A stretch of DNA of 64,000 bases from Cyanodermella asteris (lineage: Eukaryota; Ascomycota; Lecanoromycetes; Ostropales; Stictidaceae): NCBI GenBank assembly GCA_900618795.1, contig UYJD01000002.1:2230926-2294925 (forward strand), read 5' to 3'. Position 1 is the first letter of the stretch; each line of letters begins with the position of its first letter. Below the pieces are notes generated by a model. That model ran no database searches, was not told where the DNA came from, and worked only from the letters and a program-made list of their open reading frames with translations. Below are positions 22,031-33,800 of the stretch, one piece after another. Position numbers and translations under genes: made by a program.

Positions 22031-23927
22031 CTACGAGTTATGCACCAGTGCGATACCGGTGTATGCTCCCAGTTCATCATACATTTTCCTCCGATCGCTG
22101 CCGTCCAAATTGAAGCGATACACCGTTCCACCAATATCCGTCGAGTAAATGTGCCCGTTCCTCTCATCCAACTTCAACCCGATCGCCTCGTGCATGTTGC
22201 GAACCAAAATCTTATGCTTGTGCTCGCTTGGCGAGCCAGAGACGATGTCCTTGAGCGCAACCCGATTGATGCTGTTACCGAAAGGCAACTCGCCCCTGTC
22301 CGTCCAGTACAAGAATCCATTCTGAGAATCAACCTCAAGATCAATGGGTTCAGGCAAGTTCTCAAAAATGACTTCAACGTCCTTGCGCGCAGATGGGTCC
22401 ACGCCAGCTGGATACGCGATCGGCGCGCGGAAGATGCGGCCGTGATTGCTCTTCGGTGCACCCTTCTGCGTCCAGTAGAACTGACCGTTCTTGGCGTCGA
22501 CGGTGATACCGACGCAGTGGAGTGTCTGGTCCGTATTGACGGACTCGTCGTCGTAGTCGCCTGTCTTCCAGAGCGTCTCGAGGTCGCTGCCATCGTAGTT
22601 GCAGCGCATGACGCGCATGCCCTCGCGGTCACACACGTACAGCTTCTTGTCCGTCTTGTCGAGCGTGACCTGCTTCGGCGTGTGGATGGCGCCGGCGGGG
22701 ATGACGGTCTTGACGTTGCTGCCGTCGAGGTTCGCGGACTGCACTGTGCCGTCGTTGGCGCTGGGGATGCCCATGTTGGACCAGAAGAGGCGGTCGTCGT
22801 CGATGTCGATGCCGTCCGGCATGGACTGCCCGTCGATTACGCGCTTGGAAGCGGTCCCGTCGCCTCGTCCGACGATGACGGCGCCGCTGTGCAACGGGTC
22901 CGCCGTGGCCAGGACGCCGAGGTCGAGGAAATACAGCGTCGGAACGTCCTTCTTGCTCCCTCCTCGATCCGACAGACCCATGGGCGGGAAGAAGCCTCCC
23001 TTTTCGGATTTCTTGCCCAGCTTGCCCCGGCTGACGAACTCGCGCTGCAGGTAGTCCACCGTGTGCTCTCCGGAGTACCCTCGTTCCTTGATGTAGTGCT
23101 GCTCGATCGACATGACCGTGTCGAGACCGGTCGCGTCCATTTGTTCGCAGGGCCCGTAGCCGCCGCCGTAGCGTTTCTTCCAGATTTGATCGATCGTCTC
23201 GGCGTCGGTTACGCCTTCGGCGATGACGGAGATGACTTCGCGTTTGATTGCCGCCCAGATGCGGTTGAAGACGAAGCCGGTCGATTCGACGCGCGCGGTT
23301 ACGGGGTGCATGCCGCAGCCTTTGAGCTTCTCTTCGATGAAGCCGAATATTTCTGGGTTGGTGGCTCCACAGGTCATGAGCTCAACGAGCTGTGTGCTGG
23401 TTAGCTGTGCATTTGGCTCACTTTTTTTTTCTTTTTTTCTTTTCTGCTTTGATAGGACCAAGACTTACGGTGGCTTCAGGGGGCATTTGATAATGCATGT
23501 TGAGGACCCGAGTCTTCGTGCTGTCCGACAAGTTCGGGACCATCTCACTAGTCTTGTAGGACGACGAATTGCTTCCCAAAATGGCATCTGGCGAAGCCAA
23601 TTTTTCCAGCTGCGCAAAAGTATCGATCTTCATTTCCAATTTTTCAGGCACACATTCGATGATGAGCCAAGCATTCTTGATGGCGTCTTCCAGCTCGGCG
23701 AATGGGTTGACATTGCCAGGCTGCTTGTTGGTGCCCAGAATTTTTGGGTACAACGCGGCATTATCTTTCCAGTAGGCGACGGCGTCGCTTCTCTGCTTCT
23801 CGCTGGGGTCTCGCACATTCACTGTGTAGCCCGCTGATGCCCATGTTGCTGCGATTCGGCGGCCCAGTACCCCGCCGCCGAGGAGGGCAATTGGGCGATC
23901 GGTCACTTCAGGGAGTTGGAAAGTCAT
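22031..23927 (-). CDS. 3-hydroxyacyl-CoA dehydrogenase/beta-propeller fusion
   Basis: Two exons: 23927-23469 and 23389-22031, with a 79-nt intron (23390-23468; donor GTAAGT, CTAAC branch, acceptor ACACAG, phase 0), giving 605 residues. Residues 10-150 are the NAD-binding domain of 3-hydroxyacyl-CoA dehydrogenase (IALLGGGVLGRRIAATWASA, then VPEKLEMK, SNSSS and MHYQMPPEAT). Residues 154-265 are the helical C-terminal domain (ELMTCGATNPE, GFVFNRIWAAIKRE). After a short linker comes a YWTD/SMP-30-like beta-propeller (about 300-605) with repeated RLFWSNMG, FYWTQKG, LYWTDRG and IYSTDIGG blades. The first part would oxidise a 3-hydroxy acid or its CoA ester with NAD+; the propeller may bind or hydrolyse a small ligand. 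The intron sits at the conserved MPP..ELM junction, which supports the model. An in-frame TTG further upstream is not used as start. Confidence 0.85.
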
Positions 23928-25342
23928 CTTGCGCAATTCCAAGGTATTGTTTGATTGGATTGAAGAGGGCAAAGAACAAAGACAGCACTATGAAATGCGT
24001 TGAATGTCCCTCAACTAAATAGAACTGGAACCAAAATTCAGTATTATTGACGTCACACAGTCGTCGAAGTTTTTCATTCGAAAGTACAAAGAATTGACGA
24101 TGACCTCGAATTGGCCTGCTCGGATTGAAAACCTTTTGCGATACGGACGAACGTTTACGGACGAGATGAATAAGGCTCAAACATGTAGCGCAGTTGGCGA
24201 TACGCCGGCCTCGCCGGTCGACATCATAGAAGCATCTCTAGCCGTGGGAGTGACAAAGCCGGGCGCATGCATAGACTTTGGAGACCTGATCGAGTAAATT
24301 TGAGACATTGACGTCTGGTCGCCTCCGAGATGTCCGTGATGCGATACAAGTAAGTAGGAGAGGAACAAGTTCAAACGTTTCGGAAGACAGATCAACGCTC
24401 GGCGAATTCCCTCATGTTTATCGGCAATGTGCTTTCTCGCTGGTTCGTCAAATCATGCCTCTCGCAATTCGGAGCCAAATTGAGTTCAAGGAAAAGTATC
24501 TTGGCGCAGGAGGATCCCCACTTGATTCGCATGCCACTTCACTCCACTGTTAGAGTCGCCTTGGATTTAGCAGCGAAGGTCTTCCTAACCTCCTACACAC
24601 CCCGGCAAAGGCACTCCAAAATTTGTGCGAAGTTCATCCGACCTTTTTACTCGGATTCCTTCGATGGAGCAAATGTCTCATGGATGACTAGCTTATCTCG
24701 GCGTTCGCGTCCAGTCACACCACCATGATCGACACATAAGCAACTTGCAGAGATGGATTGCGACAGGCGAACAGCAAGCCTTGCATGCGCGGATCACAGG
24801 TTTTGATCTCTTATGGCTGGAACCCTCCACAAAGCCAGTACCAGACGAACCGCCGCAATTGACCTTAACCCAGATCGCTGTCTCCGGAACCCATGTGTCG
24901 TCCAGCGAAGGCTTCTGGGGAGTTCCTTGCGGAAAAGCGCCCAAGATTGTTCTTGCCAACATGTGGAAAAGATGCCTCGGCCTGGGAGAGTGACTTTGGA
25001 TCCGGCGGAGTTGCTCTCCGATACTGAGAATCTTCAAGCCCAGACGGCTCGAGCTTATGCAGGCCGATTGTCGGCGAGTTTTGACCCTTGACTCACTTTG
25101 TTGCTGCTCGTGTGTTGATTGTGGGCGTTCGATATTCCCCAGAACCTTTCTTTTTCCAGTTCTGTGTGCCATCCGAGGTCCAGTGTGCTCTGAAGTGCAA
25201 TTCACTCTTCTCACTCACAAGGCCGCGTCGTTGGGGGCGAAGGTGGTCCAAGCTCAGTTTTGCACGACGACGGCATATGAATTCACAGTCATCCTTCCTA
25301 CAAGCTCTACTTGCCCATATTTTCCCCATCCTCTTCTGTATA
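23928..25342. other. Intergenic, nothing recognised
   Basis: A 1.4-kb region between the divergent dehydrogenase and malic-enzyme starts. ORFs at 24094-24297, 24414-24728 and 24693-25214 (minus) have no family resemblance. The malic enzyme frame is open back to 25088, but only the part from 25343 resembles a mitochondrial presequence. Confidence 0.4.
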
Positions 25343-27199
25343 ATGTCAGTTGCGGGTCTGCAACGTCGACTATCATCATTCGTTCTTCTCCACCGACCAT
25401 CTTCGACCGCAACAGGCCCTTTTCCAGCTATGGCCAAGGTCACGCGACCCATGGCTACTCACGCCCCAGTTCCTCACCACAACGCCGGCCAGAAGGCTGT
25501 CATTGACAGTGGCGAGTTCGACACCACACACGGCATCGCTGCACGCAAATACCTTCGTAGCTACGGACTGATCCCTCCCAATGTCGAGTCTTATGACATC
25601 CAGGCGCAGCGCTGCCTCAAGCAATTGGAATTGAAGTCATCACCCATTGAGAAGTACTCATATCTGTCACAGCTGCGAAATTCAGACGTGCATCTCTTCT
25701 ACCGTCTTGCTGTAGACCACATGACAGACATCATGCCTCTCGTGTACACCCCAGTCGTCGGCGAAGCTTGCCAGAAGTGGTCCGAAATCTACACACAGCC
25801 CGAGGGCATGTACATCAGCTACTCAGATAAGGGCAGAATCGCAACCGTGCTGGCCAATTGGCCGCAGGAGAATGTCGAGATCACCGTCGTCACGGATGGT
25901 TCTCGCATTCTCGGACTCGGTGATCTGGGCATCAACGGAATGGGCATTCCTGTCGGAAAGCTCGCTTTGTACTCTGCCTGCGGAGGCATTCGCCCCGAGT
26001 GCACCTTGCCCCTGACCATCGATCTTGGCACCAACAACAAAAAGCTCCTAGAGGACCCTCTCTACATGGGAAGCAAGCGCCAGCGTGTGTCGGATCAGGA
26101 GGAGCTGGAGTTCCTGGATGAGTTGATGGAGGCTCTGGTCGAGCGGTGGCCGGGAATCGTCATTCAATTCGAGGACTTCAAGAACCCCTTTCCTAGTCTG
26201 GAGAAGTATCAAGGCACATACACAATGTTCAACGATGACATCCAAGGAACAGGCGCCGTGGTGCTGGCTGGCATCATTCGTGCGATCAAGGAGAGCGGCA
26301 AGAATGTTCGCGAACACAAAGCCGTTTTGCTGGGTGCTGGTTCTGCTGCTGTCGGTGTGGCCAAGCAGATTGTCCAGTACTTCATGGCAGAAGGCATGAC
26401 CGAAGAGGAGGCAAAGAAGTGCTTTTGGCTGGTTGATACCAAGGGCATGGTGACCGATGACCGTGGTGACAAGCTTGCCGAGCACAAGAAATACTTTTCG
26501 CGGAAGGATAATGAGGGCACACATTGCAAGGGTCTCAAGGAGACTGTCGACTACGTCAAGCCCACCATCCTTCTTGGTCTTTCAACAATCGGCGGTGCTT
26601 TCAACGAGAATATCCTCAAAGACATGGCAACTCGTAACGAGCGACCGATTGTCTTCCCTCTGAGCAACCCTGCGACCAAGAGCGAGTGTACTTTCGAAGA
26701 AGCCATGATTCATACCGAGGGTCGTGCATTGTTTGCCAGTGGCAGTCCATTTCCCAGCTACACAGACAACAAGACCAACAAAGAGCACTTTCCAGGCCAG
26801 GGCAACAACGTCTACGTCTTCCCTCCAATCGGACTTGCAGCCATCCTGGCCAAAGCCACCACAATCACGCAGAGCATGATTTACGCATCAGCCGTCACTC
26901 TCTCTGAATCGCTCACAGACGAAGAAATCAAGAAGGGTCTGCTGTATCCAGAAGTCAAGCGAATTCGAGACGTCACGCCATTCGTGGCCACCGGGGTCAT
27001 CCGCGCAGCCCAGAAAGCAGGCGTCGACCGAGAAATGCGACTCCGAGACAAGACTGACGCAGAGATCGAGGCATGGATCCGCGAGAGAATGTACGATCCC
27101 CACAAAGAGACTGAGAACGTCAAGAAGGAGATGGAAGCACTGACCGCAGAGCCCATCAATGCGACGAAGAAGGGCACAGATACCCGGAGTAGGCTGTAA
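25343..27199 (+). CDS. MAE1: Mitochondrial malic enzyme
   Basis: Malic enzyme, which oxidatively decarboxylates L-malate to pyruvate with NAD(P)+. From the ATG at 25343 the protein has 618 residues and starts with a Ser/Arg-rich, acid-free presequence (SVAGLQRRLSSFVLLHR) fitting mitochondrial import; internal ATGs at 25430 and 25451 would give a form without it. Family features are YTPVVGEACQKWSEIY, ITVVTDGSRILGLGDLG, the malic enzyme signature FNDDIQGTGAVVLAG, the nucleotide-binding LLGAGSAAVGVA, and FPLSNPATKSECTFEEA in the C-terminal Rossmann domain. Single exon, intact. NAD versus NADP preference cannot be settled by eye. The gene lies alone, with 1.4 kb upstream. Confidence 0.93.
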   Translation: MSVAGLQRRLSSFVLLHRPSSTATGPFPAMAKVTRPMATHAPVPHHNAGQKAVIDSGEFDTTHGIAARKYLRSYGLIPPNVESYDIQAQRCLKQLELKSSPIEKYSYLSQLRNSDVHLFYRLAVDHMTDIMPLVYTPVVGEACQKWSEIYTQPEGMYISYSDKGRIATVLANWPQENVEITVVTDGSRILGLGDLGINGMGIPVGKLALYSACGGIRPECTLPLTIDLGTNNKKLLEDPLYMGSKRQRVSDQEELEFLDELMEALVERWPGIVIQFEDFKNPFPSLEKYQGTYTMFNDDIQGTGAVVLAGIIRAIKESGKNVREHKAVLLGAGSAAVGVAKQIVQYFMAEGMTEEEAKKCFWLVDTKGMVTDDRGDKLAEHKKYFSRKDNEGTHCKGLKETVDYVKPTILLGLSTIGGAFNENILKDMATRNERPIVFPLSNPATKSECTFEEAMIHTEGRALFASGSPFPSYTDNKTNKEHFPGQGNNVYVFPPIGLAAILAKATTITQSMIYASAVTLSESLTDEEIKKGLLYPEVKRIRDVTPFVATGVIRAAQKAGVDREMRLRDKTDAEIEAWIRERMYDPHKETENVKKEMEALTAEPINATKKGTDTRSRL

Positions 27200-27675
27200 G
27201 AAGCTTCCTCTTTCGCACAAGCGTCAACAATTTTTTCAAAGGCCTTTTCCGACAAAGTTGTAACATACGAAAGAGGTTTTCTGGGAATTTGGCGCAATGG
27301 GTTGTTGCTTTGATGGGGAATAGAGGGCTTGGGTGGAGCTCTGCGAAGAGTGTAGCGACCGGGGCATAGCATCGCCCATTTAATTACGGCCGCAAAACAA
27401 TGCAATCCTTGATATGATGAAATGGTACGTCTGAGACTCGGCACTATGCCGAACGACAGTCGCGAGTAGCGTAGTCGATGTGGTGTTTGTAGATGCACAT
27501 CCAACAATCGTGCGACTCAAGGCCGCATCGTCGGCCTCGTGAGCCCAAATCTCAACCTCACGCGCAAAGATTGCCACGACGGCAGCCAAACTATCAAATC
27601 CCTCAACTAAGTCTGCTGCAGAGCTATGTCGAACCATTGAATCAAATTTTGCCTTACGCCAGATCAGCATCATGA
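27200..27675. other. Intergenic, nothing recognised
   Basis: About 475 bp downstream of malic enzyme. No convincing coding frame. ATG followed directly by GTACGT at about 27423 could be a one-codon first exon for the F-box frame downstream, but this is speculative. Confidence 0.3.
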
Positions 27676-28498
27676 GTGTCTGAACAGTCATCAAGCGACC
27701 CGTCTCCAAACCCACCACCACCAGCATCTCCAACCTCGTCCCCGCCCTCCTCATCCCGCAGCCTCCTCTCCCTGCCCCCCGAACTCGTCAGCAGCATAGT
27801 ATCCCACCTCATTTCCTCCGACTGCGACCTCTACCTCAGCCAGCGGCCGCACTGTTTCGCCTTGGCACACACCTGCCGGTCCCTCAAACGCCGAAGTCTC
27901 GCGACGGTTCCGGAGGCGCGTCGTGCCGTTGAATGGGGTTGAGGGGAGGGGCGGGGAGACGAAGGGCGGAGAGGGTGAGGAAGGGGGAGATGAGGCTGAT
28001 GGGGGTGGAGGGAGTATGGGCGGAGAGGGGAGCGGTGGAGGTGGAGGTGGAGGCGGAGACAGTAATGATGAAGCTGTGGATGGGGATGGGGATTGGACGA
28101 GGATTCTGCATGTTGTGGGGAGGGAAGGGAGGGTTTATTCGGTGAAGTGTGCTTTGGAGCCGTGGAAAGATTTGAGGGGGTTGATGATGTGTGAGAGGTT
28201 GAGATGGCGGACGACGCAGGTTGTTCATGCGAGAGTTGTGGTTATATTTCAAAAACTGAGGCTATTTTTGAATTCGAACTTCTGGTACACGATGATGAGT
28301 TTTCCAAGAGCTATATTTGTTATGGATATCAAAGCTCTTTTCTATGGGCGTCTTTGTCTCCATACTAAGCTTCGTATCCATTACATCCCGAATACATCCA
28401 AGAGGTTTCGTGTCACTTGCTCAGAGCCTGCCCAAGCTTTGATGAGCTCCAGATCGCTGGTGCATCCGAGACATGGCTTTGTCATACGCTGCCGGTAA
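27676..28498 (+). pseudogene. Damaged F-box ORF, split over two frames
   Basis: An F-box motif (LLSLPPELVSSIVSHL, then CFALAHTCRSLKRRSLAT) lies in a frame that starts with GTG at 27676, immediately after an in-frame TGA. The only nearby ATG (27672) is in another frame. The frame stops at 27942. The next frame, open from about 27900 (RRFRRRVVPLNGVEG), carries a long Gly/Glu-rich run followed by protein-like sequence (WTRILHVVGREGRVYSVKCALEPW), as if one base were inserted near 27910. The later part of that frame, to 28498, looks less protein-like and just overlaps the stop of the Drn1-like gene. Possible explanations are a pseudogene, undetected introns at both ends, or draft errors in a low-complexity G-rich stretch. 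I am confident only of the F-box resemblance. Confidence 0.35.
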
Positions 28499-30194
28499 AG
28501 TCCCATTGCTTAAATGCGACCTTGAAAGCTTGTGCATCTCTTTCCTCCTCTTCCACTGGCTGGACTACATCCTTCCAATGTGCTCTCTGCGGCGTGTTAA
28601 GTAGCTTTGCCATGACTCTGCGACCAAACTGCAGGTCGAACTTCTGGGTCGGGTCAAGCTGTAGGAACCACGAGGTCTGCGAACCGTCCTCTATACTGCT
28701 CTCACCACCATCCTCCATGCTCGCATCGCGATCAATATCAGGCTTGGCGCTGACACCCTTGGGCGGCTGCCAGACCCAGATCCGGAACCAATCACCGCCG
28801 ACGTCAACGCCATCACCAATCTCTTTCTTTTCGAAAGCGCCATATCCGTCTCCTTCGGCTTGTACCTTCAATCCTGCTTCAACTAGGTTCTTCTGGATCA
28901 GTTCGATTGGGATGGGCATCCACTGCCAATGAACGTGAACGCCAGCCTGCTTATTGATCTCCCAACATACGCTACCCAGTTTGCCCTGTCCCTTGATGAG
29001 CAGCATCTCGTTCAGTCTCCGACGAAATCGCAGCATCTCGGCGTATGTGTTCTTGCGCTCGAGGTCATCACCCGCGCTACTCGGTATCGACGCGATGGTG
29101 GGGGCATGGGCCAAAGGGATGATGAGTATGTGGGCAGGACATTCCAGGAAGGGTGAGAAGGTCGATTCGGTCGGGACGGGCCCGCGGGATGTGGTGAGGT
29201 AAGCATCTTCACCGATGGCGGTGATGAGATGGGTCGATGGGCTGTTGGAGAGACAGAAGAAACATTGTTCTTGCGTTGGTGCTGCCCTCTCTCGTCGTCT
29301 TCGCTTGCCGTTGTGGTAGCCACCGTGCCCGTCGCGGTCAGGATTGGAGTAGCGGTAGGAGTCGAACTGATTCGGCAAAGCACGTTTTCCTCCTAGCTTC
29401 GGGGACAGGAACGGAGTGGGAGTTGCGCCTGCTGGCAATGAGGTGGGTGCTGGTCCAGCAGGGTCGAGGTTGAAGGCGTACAGGTATTTCGATTTTGAGC
29501 CTGGTGATGCAAGACTGATGAATCTGGTGATTGGCTTCACGTCGGGAGCGGTTTCCGTTGGTCTGAAGAAAAAAGGTTCTCGCTCATAGAACAGGTCAGG
29601 ACTGGTGCAGAAGTGATATCTAGGTTTCAGCGCCTTAACGAGGTCTGATACGCACTGTTCCGAAGCTGGTTCTTGAGTGCCGTCTGCGAGAGCAACCTTC
29701 GAGCCATTTCGTACGTGGCTGGGCCAGCTTGACGTGATCAGAATATCGGCATTGTGGGCTCCGTTCAAGACCTTGGCGTCCGTCTCGGTATGGAAGGGTG
29801 AGTACTTGTCTTCATCGGAATTGCCAATTATGCCTGTGTTCAAGAGTCCGCCCAATGCCACGATACGCACTCCTTCAGATGTCTTGAAAATTGATCGTTT
29901 TCCTAGGAAGAACAGGTTCTCGCAGATCTCATCATTGTTTTTTGCTAACCGCTCAACGATCAGCGGAGGGAGTGCATGGTGACCGATTGTGAAATACGTG
30001 GGGAGGGGTACTGTGATGCCACCGTCGATGAGCTTTTGGACGTCGTCGGACTCAGCCGTGGTTGTAGGGTCGGCAAACAGATCGCCACAAATTATAGCAA
30101 GCGAGAAGTTCTGCTTCGCTTGAAGCTTGGATATCTTCTCAAAGATGCCAAAGTTACCGTGAAGTGCACCCAGCACAACAACTTTGGACGCCAT
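28482..30194 (-). CDS. DRN1: CWF19-like protein (Drn1 / Mug161 family)
   Basis: A 570-residue single-exon protein. The N-terminus (KVVVLGALHGNFGIFEKI, then AIICGDLF, about 4-40) is the metallophosphoesterase-like domain of the CWF19L1/Drn1 family, which resembles the lariat debranching enzyme Dbr1 but lacks its full catalytic set. Next comes a low-complexity basic segment (KRRRRERA, about 297-304). It is followed by the CwfJ C-terminal domain 1, with CFFC (311-314) and the HIT-like GVHVHWQWMP (H420, H422), and by CwfJ domain 2 up to the end (FGRRVMAKLLNTPQRAHW). The family associates with late spliceosomes and modulates intron lariat turnover in the nucleus. The start codon at 30194 immediately precedes the conserved first strand. 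It is divergent from UTP20 with about 700 bp between starts. Confidence 0.9.
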   Translation of the reverse strand: MASKVVVLGALHGNFGIFEKISKLQAKQNFSLAIICGDLFADPTTTAESDDVQKLIDGGITVPLPTYFTIGHHALPPLIVERLAKNNDEICENLFFLGKRSIFKTSEGVRIVALGGLLNTGIIGNSDEDKYSPFHTETDAKVLNGAHNADILITSSWPSHVRNGSKVALADGTQEPASEQCVSDLVKALKPRYHFCTSPDLFYEREPFFFRPTETAPDVKPITRFISLASPGSKSKYLYAFNLDPAGPAPTSLPAGATPTPFLSPKLGGKRALPNQFDSYRYSNPDRDGHGGYHNGKRRRRERAAPTQEQCFFCLSNSPSTHLITAIGEDAYLTTSRGPVPTESTFSPFLECPAHILIIPLAHAPTIASIPSSAGDDLERKNTYAEMLRFRRRLNEMLLIKGQGKLGSVCWEINKQAGVHVHWQWMPIPIELIQKNLVEAGLKVQAEGDGYGAFEKKEIGDGVDVGGDWFRIWVWQPPKGVSAKPDIDRDASMEDGGESSIEDGSQTSWFLQLDPTQKFDLQFGRRVMAKLLNTPQRAHWKDVVQPVEEEERDAQAFKVAFKQWDFTGSV

Positions 30195-30898
30195 GGCGGT
30201 CTTGATTTGGGATGTGTTGTGAGAGACAAGAGCTGGTGTTGTAGAACATCAAGACCTCCCTTATACTAGATGACAAAAGGGTCTGAGAAACGTGTGCAGG
30301 TCCGGGCCACAGGGAGTATGCCCAAGTCAATCTCAGCAGTGAGTATCAGACCCGTGATCAATGACTGCAAAGTGAAGCCTTGCAAAAAAGGGTTTCGAGG
30401 CAGTTGAAACGGAGGACTCAAGTGAGTGGCGAGGCAAGCGTCAATGAACAGTCAGAAGCGATAGCTCGAGGAAACATTGAGATGGCAGCATTGATTCTCC
30501 CAGCTTGATGTGACGATGCTGTTCGCAAGACTAGTAAACCTGCAATAAGAACATGGACAAATGTGTGTAGATACTGCACAAACGACTTATGTTTCTGAGA
30601 TGGTCGCTTGCAACGAATGAGACTGGATGCACAATCTCATTTGATCGTCCGCAGGTGCGACGGACTTCGCCAAGAATACATCAAAAGTGATTGAAACAGT
30701 TCAATCCGCGTCGCAACTTTTTGTCTTGCTTCTGGTTGTGTTGCGGTTTCTGGGTCGTTACAGAGCCGCACTAAGCCGAATGTGGAAATCTCAACGGGGT
30801 GGTCTCCGAACATTTTTTCCAGCTGCTTTTCAGCAGCGCACCCGAGCAGTTCGACTTTCATACTACGCCTCCTGTCGCGCAGAAATGTAGAGTGCAGT
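30195..30898. other. Divergent promoter region DRN1/UTP20
   Basis: About 700 bp between two RNA-processing genes that point away from each other. No ORF or RNA gene supported. The UTP20 frame extends upstream to a GTG at 30782, but without family resemblance. Confidence 0.4.
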
Positions 30899-33800
30899 AT
30901 GGGGTCGGATAAGAAAAGCAGGATAGTCCCTGCAAAGACGACAAAGGGTGGTGTGCGACAAAACACCCACGTCTTCCATGGCTTCCACGACAGAGTTGCG
31001 AAGCTCACCATCAACCCCGTTCAAAAGGCCCGCCAGCAGGACGAACGAGCCACCGAGTCGTACTTGAAGGCTCGGCTCGAGTTTTGGAAGGACACAAATT
31101 TGTCCAAGGCCTTTGTTGAATTCACCCGAACCTTCGAACCATTCTGCGACAGCCTTGTCCAGATATTGCACAATGAGCAGCGCATTTTCGACCTTCTCAT
31201 AGCATACATCGATCGCAGAGATGAAAACAGCCTGGAGCCTTTCCTAGATTTACTCAGCCAGTTTGCGCACGACCTTGGTCTTCGTTTCGAAAAGTTCTTT
31301 GCAACTTCGTTGAAGACCATTGTTGCGCTTGTCTCTGGACATCAGGCAATCGAGGTCGTCGAATGGAGCTTCAACACCTTGGCATGGCTTTTCCAATACC
31401 TTTCGAAGCTTTTGGTTCCGGACCTGAGACCAACCTACGATATTCTAGCACCCCTTCTCGGCAAGCAGGTCCGAAAGGAGCACGTTGCGAGATTTGCAGC
31501 CGAGGCTCTGTCTTTCCTGATTAGAAAGGCGGCTGCAAAGCACCAACGCGATTCTGAACCGCTGAACCTCATCGTCAAGCATATGCTTGAAGATTGGTCA
31601 AACTCCGTAGGAAAGATCAGTGGCGAGGATGTATACGGCTATGGTTTGATGATCGTTTTCGCTGATGCCATAAGAGACACAAAGGCTTCCCAAGCCATAA
31701 AAACGCCAGGCCTTCCGGTATACCGAGTGCTCCTCCAGAAGTCGTATCGACTCAGCAATCTCAACATTGCACTCGGTGTAACCACGAGTTTGATTCATCA
31801 CACCAAGGCTAGCACCTTCTCTGTCGTTCTCGCGGCAGCTGTGGAAGAGATCAAAGCGCTATCTTCGGACGCCCCCACGGACGCCTTGCTTCAATCGTGC
31901 GACTTGATCTACGATATTACAGTCGTACGTAAGGGCAACCGTATTTCCGATTGGACTGCGATATTCGAGGCTTCAAACCATGTTGTCGAACTCTTGCTAC
32001 CTCGCGCCGCAGCTGGAAACATTTTTTCAAGTTTGCCAACGCTAATGGTCGCTTCTATCGTCCAAGTAGCGACGTTTGATACTTTGGTGCCTCGCCTCCA
32101 AACAACCATGGAGCTGGTATCAGATAACCACGAACTGTTCAGCTTTCCTCATTTCTGCCTCTATGCGTGGGAAATCAGTCCTTCTCGATTCCATGAGCTT
32201 CTCAAACCTTACATGTTCCGCTACATGGCCAAATACTGGGATGATGGGAACGTTCGGTTGCTGTTCAGTACTCAAACAATTGTAAAGTCAGAATCTACAA
32301 CCGGTCGAATTCTTGCGCCATCTGTGAGAGTACATTTCAAAAATTGGCCCGAACAAATCGCTGCTAGGTTTGAGGACGATTCCTGGAGACACGATGACGA
32401 TCAAATCAGACACTCGAATGCACTCTTAGATCTGGCGACGCTGTTGAGCCCAGACTCACAGATGGGCAGACGGACTATGGAAGCCATAGAACAGTTGCTC
32501 TCGCGCGTACTTCAAGATCCAAAAGACTGGTCGTCAAGCGGACAGAGGTTGGTCTTCGGTGGCTGTGTGTCTTGGTATCTACAGCAACAGGCACCTGGGA
32601 GCAGGGATCATGTGCTTCATCTTGCTCATTTTCTGAATGCTCAGAAAGACCACTCCAGCATGCCCCTTTACCTTCAGAACGTGCTCAGCATTTTAGATGT
32701 TGCAGGTGATTTCAAGCTCGCAGGTGGAGTCCAGCACGAGCTGCTTATCAACAATTTGAGCACCGGCTCTCAAGCTTTGCGGCTAGCATCTCTCCAGCTC
32801 CTGAATAAGATTCACAGCTTGATTAATGGCGACGACAGTGCTGCTCTCAAGGCTGCCATTCGGATCGAATCAACTCCAGCAGACCATGAATCTTTGAGAT
32901 CCATCTCTATGCAGATATCCAAATTCGCAGGCGAATATGCAGCAAGTGTGAGCCAACCATGGATGGGAAAGGCAATCGTGCGATATCTTTTCGGAGTCCT
33001 GACAATCAAACTCGCGCCGCTGTGGAACGACGCGATAAATGCGCTCAAGCAAATTTACGATGGCAACCAGGGGGATGGAGTACAACTGCTCGAGGACATA
33101 GCTTTTGAGTGGCTAGAGACAAGACCTTCATACCAAACAGAGCCGCAAGCGGACTCGCCAAGAGAACACCCTACTGGTCCGGTCAACGAATTTCAGTGCA
33201 CTAATGCGAGGCTCTGGAAATCGATATTTGACTTGTGGGAAGTCGATCTGGCCCACAGTGAGACGCGCCTGGCAGACAGGTTCAATGCAAGGCACATGGA
33301 TGTACAACCCGTGCCGAGTCAAAGTTCGAGCCAAGCTCTTCGTGTACTAAATGCCATACCTGCTCTCGCGGAGAGGCGCTCTCGGCGACTTGTGCCGTTG
33401 TTTCTCAAATGGGCTTCATCAGATGAAGACTCTGGAGCTACCCTCCTCGGAGACGATACGCCTGACAGCAATGACGATAAGAGGTCTGGCCTCTCCTATA
33501 AAGATCAACGAGCAATGCTTGATGTCTTCGGTCTGTTCCAGAACCCATCTGTCCTGCATCAGTCTCAAGAAGTATACAATGCTTTGCTCCGCTTGCTGGG
33601 CAACGGTGATGTAGGGTTGCAGAAATCGGCGCTGAAAGCTCTTTTCACTTGGAAGCTGCCAGGTGTCAAGAGATATCATGAAGAACTGAGCAACCTCCTC
33701 GACAATGCGCGATTCAGGGAAGAGATGACTATTTTCCTACCTAATCAGACATCCGAGAATGGACTTCCTTCGACCCAGCGCCGGGAGCTGATGCGCGTGC

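Noticed and set aside
22040-23404. 454-codon ORF on the plus strand opposite the dehydrogenase-propeller gene
   Set aside because: It is the mirror of a well-supported minus-strand gene with GC-rich codons; its translation (Val/Ala/Arg-rich) has no domain.
23418-23468. Lys-rich tail (AEKKKRKKK) of the dehydrogenase first exon
   Set aside because: It is translated intron: the A/T-rich stretch lies between a GTAAGT donor and an ACACAG acceptor at the conserved MPP..ELM junction.
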